Source of the DNA: an uncultured Collinsella sp.
Lineage (GTDB): Bacteria; Actinomycetota; Coriobacteriia; Coriobacteriales; Coriobacteriaceae
Assembly: GCA_902493535.1 (NCBI GenBank)
Contig: CABUQG010000004.1
Span: 21,511 to 85,510 of the forward strand
Length of the DNA: 64,000 nucleotides
Reading direction: 5' to 3'
How positions within the stretch are numbered: position 1 is the first letter of the stretch; every line of letters starts with the position of its first letter. Below the pieces are notes generated by a model, which had not been told where the DNA came from, did not search any database, and worked only from the letters and a program-made list of their open reading frames with translations. This document shows, one piece after another, positions 7,772 to 14,784 of the stretch. The position numbers were made by a program, and so were the translations under genes.

Positions 7772-9961
7772 ATGAAGAACATCCTGCATCTGTTTAAGCG
7801 CGATGTCCAAAACGTGTCTCGCTCCGTAATCGGCTTGGTTGTCGTGATGGGCCTCATTATCGTGCCGTGTCTGTACGCGTGGTTTAACATCGCCGGCAGC
7901 TGGGATCCGTACGGCAACACCGGCAACCTCAAGATCGCCGTGGTCAACACCGATGAGGGTTACGAGAGCAATCTGATCCCCGTCGAGGTTAACGTGGGCG
8001 AAAACGTGACCGCCACCCTACGCGGCAACGAGAGCTTCGATTGGGTTGTGCTTAACGATCGCGATAAAGCTATCGAGGGCGTAAAGTCGGGTGCGTACTA
8101 TGCGGCCGTCGTTATCCCCAAAACGTTTAGCGCTGACATGATGACGCTTTTCTCGACCGACGTGAAGCACGCCGATATCGAGTTTTACGAGAACCAGAAG
8201 GCCAACGCCATCGCGCAGATCGTGACCGAGAAGGGTTCGAGCGCCGTTCAGAACCAGGTTAACGAATCTTTTACCGAGACCATTACGAGCGTCGGTCTTA
8301 AGACGGTGTCCAGCCTGCTCGATTACATGAGCACCGACCAGGTCAGCAACTTTATCGCCAACCTGTCCTCGACGCTCGGCGATTCGGTCCAGGACCTGCA
8401 GGACGTTCAGGCCAGCGCAACGTCGCTTGCGGGCATTTTGAGCTCCACGTCCGATTCGCTGACGTCGGCGAGCGGCATGCTCAAGCAGACCGGTGCCGTC
8501 GATGAGTCGACAAAGCAGCTCATGGAACATGCCAAAAGCGGCATCGATGATTCCAAAGAAGCGCTTAAGGCGGCAAGCGATGCCATCGATGCCGCGATCG
8601 ATGGAAGTGCGGGTTCGTTCGACAATGTGTCTGCCGAGCTCGCGAAGGCGTTCGATGCCGCGAACCAGCATGTCGACCTTACGGTGTCCCAACTCAACGA
8701 TGCCGCTGCGGCCCTCAATGCGCGCGCCAAGGATATCGATGAGATGGCCGATCAGCTCCGCAGCCTTGCCGACCAGGTGAGCGATGAGAATTTGAAGGGC
8801 GGTCTCAAGTCCGCTGCGACATCGCTGGACAGAATCGCCGTTGAGTACCGCAACAATGCCAAGGATCTGGCGGCCACCGCGAAGTCTCTCTCCGATAGCA
8901 TGGCCGAGGTCAACAACTCGCGTGCCGAGGTCGATCAGGCCATCGCCGATGCCAAGGCCGGCATCGCGGGTGCCAAATCCGATTACGATTCCACGTTCTC
9001 GGTTAAGGCCAAGGAGCTCAAGGAGACCGTCTCGGGGGTTCTGGATTCACTGAATGGTATTTCGGGCGATCTGGATAGTGCCGTAGACGACCTGACCGAT
9101 GCATCCGGTTCGCTGGCAAAGGGCCTGTCCAAAGCCGCAAAGCTGGTCAACAAGGCTTCCGATCAGCTGGGCGAGGCGTCGGACAAGATCAGCGCGTTTA
9201 AGGACGAACTCGACGGTGCCCTTATGTCTGATGATCTAGCCACGATCAAGACGATGATCGGCAATGATCCCGAGGGTCTGGCTGTGTCGCTTTCCGGCCC
9301 CGTCGCGCTCGACCGCAAGCCGGTCTATCCAATCCGCAACTACGGTTCGGCCATGGCGCCGTTCTACACGATTCTGTCGCTATGGGTCGGCTCGATCGTA
9401 CTGGCGGCCATGATGAAGGTCTCGGTTGACGATGAGCTTATCAACGAGCTCATCCCCGTGCGCCTGCACGAGATCTACCTGGGTCGTTACCTGTTCTTTG
9501 GCGGTTTGGCTCTGCTGCAGGCAACGCTCGTGTGCGCGGGCGACATTCTGTTCTTTGGCATTCAGTGCGACAACCCGCTGCAGTTTGTGCTGGCGGGCTG
9601 GGTCGCGAGTCTCGTGTTCTCCAATATCGTCTACACGCTTACGGTATCGTTTGGCGATATCGGCAAGGCCCTCGCCGTCGTGCTGCTGGTCATGCAGGTC
9701 GGCGGTTCGGGCGGTACGTTCCCCATCGAGATGACCGGCCCCGTGTTCCAGGCGATCTACCCGTTCCTGCCGTTTACCCACGGCATCAACGCCATGCACG
9801 CCGCCATGGCCGGTGCCTACCATATGGAGTACTGGATTGAGCTGGGCATTCTGGCGAGCTACCTGATTCCGTCGCTGGCCCTGGGCGTCGTCTTCCGCCG
9901 TCCGGTCATCAAAGCCAACGACTGGATTATCGAAAAGCTGGAGTCAACTAAATTAATCTAG
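7772..9961 (+). CDS. YhgE/Pip domain membrane protein 2
   Basis: A 729-residue paralogue of the preceding protein. It starts directly after the upstream stop codon, with AAGGAGGTGAGG as a strong ribosome site, so the two are translationally linked and probably act as partners. The same order is seen: N-terminal membrane segment, SWDPYGNT motif, a helical Ser/Ala/Asp-rich segment (about 180-480) and a C-terminal block of membrane segments including IGKALAVVLLVMQVGGSGGTFPIEM, closely matching the upstream protein. Tandem pairs of this family are common in Gram-positive bacteria. Substrate unknown. Confidence 0.85.
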   Translation: MKNILHLFKRDVQNVSRSVIGLVVVMGLIIVPCLYAWFNIAGSWDPYGNTGNLKIAVVNTDEGYESNLIPVEVNVGENVTATLRGNESFDWVVLNDRDKAIEGVKSGAYYAAVVIPKTFSADMMTLFSTDVKHADIEFYENQKANAIAQIVTEKGSSAVQNQVNESFTETITSVGLKTVSSLLDYMSTDQVSNFIANLSSTLGDSVQDLQDVQASATSLAGILSSTSDSLTSASGMLKQTGAVDESTKQLMEHAKSGIDDSKEALKAASDAIDAAIDGSAGSFDNVSAELAKAFDAANQHVDLTVSQLNDAAAALNARAKDIDEMADQLRSLADQVSDENLKGGLKSAATSLDRIAVEYRNNAKDLAATAKSLSDSMAEVNNSRAEVDQAIADAKAGIAGAKSDYDSTFSVKAKELKETVSGVLDSLNGISGDLDSAVDDLTDASGSLAKGLSKAAKLVNKASDQLGEASDKISAFKDELDGALMSDDLATIKTMIGNDPEGLAVSLSGPVALDRKPVYPIRNYGSAMAPFYTILSLWVGSIVLAAMMKVSVDDELINELIPVRLHEIYLGRYLFFGGLALLQATLVCAGDILFFGIQCDNPLQFVLAGWVASLVFSNIVYTLTVSFGDIGKALAVVLLVMQVGGSGGTFPIEMTGPVFQAIYPFLPFTHGINAMHAAMAGAYHMEYWIELGILASYLIPSLALGVVFRRPVIKANDWIIEKLESTKLI

Positions 9962-10056
9962 CGCAACAATGTAAACGCCGTCGGAACATCAAGGTCTTCC
10001 AACCCGATGCTTTAGCGTAGTGAATTGCGTGGGCTGCTTGGTTGTTGCTACAGTAG

Positions 10057-10091
10057 CGGGGCGTGCCGGGGGTCCGGTGCGCCCCGTTTTT
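10057..10091 (+). terminator. Rho-independent terminator after the YhgE/Pip pair
   Basis: A 13-bp stem (CGGGGCG...CGCCCCG with two G-U pairs, GGGT loop) is followed by TTTTTATTT. It lies 96 bases past the second YhgE/Pip gene and 72 before the DMT gene. Confidence 0.75.
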
Positions 10092-10162
10092 ATTTGACCA
10101 TGAGGCGGCACGCAGCCATACGCGTGCGGACACCACGCCCAGTTTGAGTGTGAGGACGTTCC

Positions 10163-11146
10163 ATGGCCCAATACGCTGCCAACGAAATCGAAAACTTGCC
10201 CGACAGCCCTGTGGCCCGCGAAGACCTGGGCGCCGGCGGCGCCTCTCGCGGTGCCGGCGCACGCTCGCCGCTGTTCTGGAAGGTCTTGCTGCTTTCGATA
10301 GCGGTCATCTGGGGCTATTCCTTCACCACCATGAAGGATGCGCTCGATACCATTCCGGTGTTCGAGCTGCTCTACATTCGTTTTCTTCCGGCGTCGTTGG
10401 TCATGCTTGCCATCTTCCACAAGCGCATCATTGCCCATTTCAACGCTCGAAACCTGATTGTTGGACTTGGCATGGGCACGCTCATGTGGGGAGCATACGG
10501 ACTGCAGACGATCGGCCTGGCGCAGACCACGGCAGGTAAGAGCGCATTTTTGACGGGTACGTACTGCATTCTCGTGCCATTCGCGAGCTATGTCCTAAGC
10601 GGCGAAAAACTTACCCGCTATAACTTGGGCGCGGCGTTGCTGTGCCTGGCGGGCATTGGCTTGGTGGCGCTCGATAGCGTCGAGTTCAACATCGGTGACG
10701 TCATTACGCTGGCAGGCGCGGTCTTCTTCGCCATCCAGATGGCGGTGACCGCCAAGTACGGTCGCAAAATGGACATCAACGTTATCACGTTTTGGATGTT
10801 TGTGGGCAACGGCGTGCTGAGCCTGGTTTCGTCGCTGTTATTCGAGACCCAGGCGCCTCTGTCCGTGTGGACGCCGAACTTTATCGGTGTGATGGCGTTT
10901 CTCTCGGTGGGCTGCACATGCGTGGCTCTGCTCATCCAAAACGTCGGCCTGGCACATGTCCCGGCTTCGACGGGCTCACTGCTCCTTTCGATGGAGTCGC
11001 CTTCGGGCGTGTTGTTTTCGGTGCTGCTGATGGGGGAGGCGCTCACCTCGCGCCTGCTCGCCGGCTTCGTGCTTATCTTCCTGTCGATTATCTTGAGTGA
11101 GACTCACTTCGATTTTTTGCGCAAAAAGCCGCGCCCGCAATTGTAA
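10163..11146 (+). CDS. DMT-superfamily (EamA) transporter
   Basis: A 327-residue protein with a 35-45 residue soluble N-terminus and then ten hydrophobic segments, arranged as two EamA repeats of five. Recognisable pieces are SIAVIWGYSFTTMKDAL in the first repeat and LSMESPSGVLFSVLLMGE with a following SRLLAGFVLIFLSIILSE in the second, typical of RhaT/YdcZ-like exporters. It should be an inner-membrane exporter of a metabolite or drug; the substrate cannot be deduced. It is a single-gene unit bounded by terminators. Confidence 0.83.
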   Translation: MAQYAANEIENLPDSPVAREDLGAGGASRGAGARSPLFWKVLLLSIAVIWGYSFTTMKDALDTIPVFELLYIRFLPASLVMLAIFHKRIIAHFNARNLIVGLGMGTLMWGAYGLQTIGLAQTTAGKSAFLTGTYCILVPFASYVLSGEKLTRYNLGAALLCLAGIGLVALDSVEFNIGDVITLAGAVFFAIQMAVTAKYGRKMDINVITFWMFVGNGVLSLVSSLLFETQAPLSVWTPNFIGVMAFLSVGCTCVALLIQNVGLAHVPASTGSLLLSMESPSGVLFSVLLMGEALTSRLLAGFVLIFLSIILSETHFDFLRKKPRPQL

Positions 11147-11158
11147 ACAACTTGTTGC

Positions 11159-11184
11159 GCCGCCCTCCCGGGGCGGCATTTTTT
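11159..11184 (+). terminator. Rho-independent terminator after the DMT gene
   Basis: A GCCGCCC/GGGCGGC stem with a TCCCG loop is followed by ATTTTTT, 12 bases after the DMT stop codon. Confidence 0.85.
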
Positions 11185-11262
11185 ATGCGTCGCCCTTAAA
11201 GTTGTACTTTGCACTTTACGCTATCAAAGTGCTTGCTGCAAAAACGTTACTGGAGGGCATCT

Positions 11263-12561
11263 ATGGCACCAGCTTTGTCCGATTTTCAACCGCAACCAGC
11301 GCCCAAGGCTACCGCAGCGGCGCAGGCCGCTATCGGTGACGGTCTTGTTGCAGAAGCTCAGACTTTTGCAGACGAGCTTGCTGTGTGGCGACACGATCTA
11401 CACCAGATGCCCGAGCTGGGTAACAACCTTCCGCAGACGTCCGCCTTTATCCAGGCGCGTCTGGACGAGATGGATATTCCCTATGCCGTGCTTGTCGACG
11501 GCTCCTGTGTCGTTGGCCTTATCGGTGCCGGCGCGGCAGCTGCTGCTCGGGGTAACGGTACGTGCACGGACAAGCAGGCCGGTACGGTCATCATGCTCCG
11601 CGGCGACATGGATGCCCTTCCCGTTGCCGAGGAATCCGGCGAGCCCTTTGCATCCACCAATGGCTGCATGCATGCTTGCGGTCACGATATGCACGCGACG
11701 GCGCTGCTTGGTGCGGCTCGTATGCTCAAGGCCCGCGAGTCCGAGCTTCTCGACGCCAACGCCACGGTTAAGTTGCTGTTCCAGCCGGGCGAGGAAACCT
11801 TTGAGGGTGCCCGTGCTGCCATCGTCGACGGTTTGCTGCAGAGCCCACGCCCCCAGGCCGCCTTTGCCATGCATGTCAATAGCCAGTCGCCGCTTGGCCT
11901 GGTGCTCTACGGCAGCCCGGCGCTCTCGGGCGTGTACGGTTTTCGCGTCACGCTTCAGGGCAAGGGCGGCCATGGCTCGAGCCCCGAGATCTGCATCGAC
12001 CCCATCACGGCCGGCGTCCATGTGCATCTGGCGCTTCAGGAGCTCATCTCCCGCGAGGTGCCGGCGGCCAAGGAGGTCGCGCTTACCGTTGGCAAGTTCG
12101 CCGGCGGTCAGGCCGCAAATGTCATCCCCGACACTTGTGTGCTCGAGGGAACGCTGCGTGGCTTCGACGTCAAGCTCATGGAGCACCTCAAGACCCGCAT
12201 CGCGGAGGTCGTCAAAGGCGTTGCCACGACCTATCGTACGCCGGCGACTATCGAGACGCTCTCGGATGTTCCGCCGCTGGTACTCGATGACAATATGACC
12301 CAGGCTTCACTTGGCTATGTGGGTGCGACACTGCCCAAGGCCACCTTCCTGCCGCTGTTCCACGCCATGGCGAGTGAGGACTTCGCGTTGATCTCGAGTG
12401 AGATCCCGAGTGCGTACTTTACCGTGGGCGCTGCCGTGACTGATACGGACGAGCATTTTGCTCAGCATCATCCCAAGGCACGTTTTAGCGATGCCGAGCT
12501 TCCCCTTGGCGCCGCGGCTTATGCGGCAGTCGCTTTGGGCTACATCGCCGACCACCGGTAG
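11263..12561 (+). CDS. M20-family amidohydrolase/peptidase
   Basis: A 432-residue dinuclear-metal hydrolase of the hippurate hydrolase / IAA-amino acid hydrolase type. Visible metal and catalytic motifs are RGDMDALPV, HACGHDMHA, PGEETFEGA, and the C-terminal HAMASEDFA; the dimerisation insert has the usual GGHGSSPE. It would cleave N-acyl amino acids or related amides in the cytosol. ATG at 11263 has TGGAGGG 6 bases upstream and is preferred over an earlier in-frame start at 11209. A truncated MFS gene follows at 39 bases and may have been its transport partner. Confidence 0.87.
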   Translation: MAPALSDFQPQPAPKATAAAQAAIGDGLVAEAQTFADELAVWRHDLHQMPELGNNLPQTSAFIQARLDEMDIPYAVLVDGSCVVGLIGAGAAAAARGNGTCTDKQAGTVIMLRGDMDALPVAEESGEPFASTNGCMHACGHDMHATALLGAARMLKARESELLDANATVKLLFQPGEETFEGARAAIVDGLLQSPRPQAAFAMHVNSQSPLGLVLYGSPALSGVYGFRVTLQGKGGHGSSPEICIDPITAGVHVHLALQELISREVPAAKEVALTVGKFAGGQAANVIPDTCVLEGTLRGFDVKLMEHLKTRIAEVVKGVATTYRTPATIETLSDVPPLVLDDNMTQASLGYVGATLPKATFLPLFHAMASEDFALISSEIPSAYFTVGAAVTDTDEHFAQHHPKARFSDAELPLGAAAYAAVALGYIADHR

Positions 12562-12600
12562 CACCCAATCTTGCTACTCGTTTGTTTAAAAAGGAGCAGT

Positions 12601-12969
12601 ATGTCCCAGCAGCGTAAGTTCTTCCCCGGCTGGCTCGTGGTGGCTTCCGGCTTTGTCATCATGGCCACGTGCTACACGATTTTCGTTAACTGCATGAGCC
12701 TGTTTCAGCCGCTCGTCGTCAGCGACCTGGGCATCACGCTTGCGCAGTACAACATCTCCAACGCCATCTCCACCGTGGTGAGCGTTATCGGCTCACTTGT
12801 GATCGGTCATGTTGCCGATAAAGTAAGCGGTCGCGTTTTGGGCTCCCTCACTGTAATCGCCACCTCTGCCGTTCTTGCCGGCATGAGCCTTGTCGGTGAA
12901 CTGTGGCAGGTCTACGTGCTCTTTTCTGTTTGCCCCGTTCTGTTTGTGGCCGCCCTGGAAGCCGAATAG
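12601..12969 (+). pseudogene. Truncated MFS transporter (5' third only)
   Basis: The frame encodes 122 residues matching the start of a major-facilitator permease: KFFPGWLVVASGFVIMATCY, a second membrane segment, and the loop GHVADKVSGRVLGSL, the conserved 2-3 loop. It stops in the fourth membrane segment with ALEAE, whereas family members have about 400 residues and 12 segments. It has a good ribosome site (AAAAAGGAG). The end of the frame overlaps the left arm of a 22-bp inverted repeat, followed by two more long inverted repeats, which suggests loss of the 3' part by deletion or repeat insertion. No remaining pieces of the 3' part were found before hisS. Confidence 0.72.
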
Positions 12970-13005
12970 ATGCTCGTACCATCATTCGGTTTCCAAGGCG
13001 GTCAC
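12946..13005. repeat. Inverted repeat across the end of the truncated MFS gene
   Basis: Arms 12946-12967 and 12984-13005 pair over 22 bp with three G-U pairs and a 16-base loop. The left arm is the coding end of the MFS fragment and the stop codon falls in the loop. Confidence 0.6.
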
Positions 13006-13018
13006 GGGCCTACGAAAT

Positions 13019-13080
13019 GATCCGTTTTCCTCCGTCCCCAACAGATCACGTGATCCGAAGGGGACGGAGGAAAGCGGATC
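13019..13080. repeat. Long hairpin with GGGGAC motif
   Basis: Arms 13019-13039 and 13060-13080 pair over 21 bp with one G-U pair. The loop contains the palindrome GATCACGTGATC. Confidence 0.6.
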
Positions 13081-13081
13081 G

Positions 13082-13153
13082 CAAACAGCGGCGGTGCGTC
13101 AGGCCGAACGAGTCCCCATACCCTCGTTCGGTCAGACGCACCGCCGCTGTTTG
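13082..13153. repeat. Nested inverted repeat before hisS
   Basis: A perfect 19-bp outer stem (13082-13100 with 13135-13153) encloses a perfect 9-bp inner stem (CCGAACGAG/CTCGTTCGG). There is no T tract. With the two preceding hairpins it fills the whole gap between the MFS fragment and the hisS promoter. Confidence 0.62.
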
Positions 13154-13164
13154 TGTTTGTGCCG

Positions 13165-13170
13165 TATAAT
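13165..13170 (+). promoter_or_regulatory. Probable hisS -10 box
   Basis: A perfect TATAAT lies 43 bases before the hisS start. No convincing -35 hexamer is seen at the usual distance; that position is inside the nested repeat. Confidence 0.5.
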
Positions 13171-13212
13171 GTCCACTACCTATGACGCGATACAAAAGAA
13201 AGGTGTTTGCCC

Positions 13213-14526
13213 ATGCAGGCACAGAAGGCGGAGGGAACCCGCGACCTTATCGGCGCCGAGATGCGCGCCTGGCAAAAGATGCAGCAGATTGCTGCCGGCG
13301 TGTTCGAGCCGTTTGGCTTTAAGCCCATCGAGACGCCCGCGATCGAGCAGGTTGACGTGTTTGTCCACGGTATCGGCCAGTCGACCGACGTCGTGCGCAA
13401 GGAGATGTTCCGCGTGTTTAGCGGCGCCAACCTGGAGCGCGTCTTTACCGAGGGCACCGACACCAAGCTTAAACCCAAGCAGCGCCTGGCCCTTCGTCCC
13501 GAGGGCACGGCCGGTGTGGTGCGCGCCGTCGTGGAGAACAACCTAGTGCCCCAGGGCTCCACGCCGTTTAAGGCGTACTATGCCGAGGCCATGTTCCGTG
13601 GCGAGCGTCCCCAGAAGGGTCGCCTGCGCCAGTTTCACCAGGTGGGCATCGAGTGGCTCGGCGCTCCCGATCCGGCGGCAGACGCCGAGTGCATCATCAT
13701 GCTCATGGAGTTCTACAAGCGCCTGGGCTTCGATCTTTCCAAGCTCCGTCTGCTCATTAACTCGATGGGCGATGCGCAGTGCCGTCCGGTCTATCGCGAG
13801 CAGGTTAAGCAGTTCATTCTCGACCACGCCGACGAGATGTGCGACGAGTGCCGCGAGCGCGCCGATCTCAACCCGCTGCGCGCCTTCGACTGCAAGAACG
13901 ACCATTGCCGCGAGATCATGGCCAACGCTCCGCTGATGGGCGACAACCTGTGCGACGAGTGCCGCGAGCACTACGAGCAAGTCAAGCGCTATCTGGATGC
14001 CGCCGGTATCGAGTATGTCGAGGATCCCACCTTGGTGCGCGGCCTGGACTACTACACCCGTACTGTCTTTGAGGTCGAGGCCCCTGGCGCCGGCGTCGGC
14101 TCCATCGGCGGCGGCGGCCGCTACGACGGCCTGGTCGAGCTCGAGGGTGGCAAGCCCACGGCAGGCGTCGGCTTTGCCGTCGGTTTTGAGCGCGCCCTGC
14201 TGGCCCTGCAGGCCTTTGGCAGCGATCTGGGTGCCGAGGAGGTCCCGTGCGTCTACGTCGCCAACGCAGGCAAGGAGCTGCGCCAGAACGTCTTTGCCAT
14301 TACGCAGGAGCTTCGCGCCGCAGGGATTGTGACCGAGGCCGACTATCAGGGCCGTTCGCTCAAGGCCCAGTTTAAGCAGGCCGATAAGGTGGGCGCCAAG
14401 CTCATCCTGGTCCTGGGCGGCGACGAGCTTGCCGCCGGCAAGGTCAAGGTGCGCGACATGCAGAGCCATGACGAGGTTCTCGTCGATCTGGCCAACGTCG
14501 TCGAGGCGGTTCGCGAGCGTCTGTAG
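13213..14526 (+). CDS. hisS: Histidine-tRNA ligase
   Basis: A 437-residue class II aminoacyl-tRNA synthetase that charges tRNA-His in the cytosol. It contains GTRDLIG at the start, motif 2 (RPEGTAGVVRAV), the histidine-specific LVRGLDYYTRTVFE and GGGGRYDGL, motif 3 (GVGFAVGFERAL) and a C-terminal anticodon-binding domain. A Cys-rich insert (CDECRERADLNPLRAFDCK) is typical of the actinobacterial/Firmicutes form. ATG at 13213 follows AGAAAGGTG; an in-frame TTG two codons upstream is less likely. Confidence 0.96.
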   Translation: MQAQKAEGTRDLIGAEMRAWQKMQQIAAGVFEPFGFKPIETPAIEQVDVFVHGIGQSTDVVRKEMFRVFSGANLERVFTEGTDTKLKPKQRLALRPEGTAGVVRAVVENNLVPQGSTPFKAYYAEAMFRGERPQKGRLRQFHQVGIEWLGAPDPAADAECIIMLMEFYKRLGFDLSKLRLLINSMGDAQCRPVYREQVKQFILDHADEMCDECRERADLNPLRAFDCKNDHCREIMANAPLMGDNLCDECREHYEQVKRYLDAAGIEYVEDPTLVRGLDYYTRTVFEVEAPGAGVGSIGGGGRYDGLVELEGGKPTAGVGFAVGFERALLALQAFGSDLGAEEVPCVYVANAGKELRQNVFAITQELRAAGIVTEADYQGRSLKAQFKQADKVGAKLILVLGGDELAAGKVKVRDMQSHDEVLVDLANVVEAVRERL

Positions 14527-14680
14527 CGCATGATTTTTGAGCTGCGGACCCGCTAACATGTCCCGCTCGCGACGAGCTATTGTTACGGGGGTGTTTCGCA
14601 TTTATGCGGAATGCCCTCGCTTGCATATGCTGCCCACCGAGAAATACGACCATTTGGGGCAAAAACCCTTGCAATGCAGA

Positions 14681-14740
14681 AAATACTTTTGTGTGGTAAA
14701 GCGCAATCAGTGTCGAAAGTATTTCTCAAGCGCCTATAAT
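14681..14740 (+). promoter_or_regulatory. ppc promoter region with inverted repeat
   Basis: A perfect TATAAT (14735-14740) lies 45 bases before the ppc start. A 9-bp inverted repeat AAATACTTT/AAAGTATTT (14681-14689 and 14716-14724) covers the expected -35 region and could be a regulator site. No -35 consensus is clear. Confidence 0.45.
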
Positions 14741-14784
14741 GAATACCGCATGTTACGTGCATAGAAGGAGGAATGGGAGGAAAC

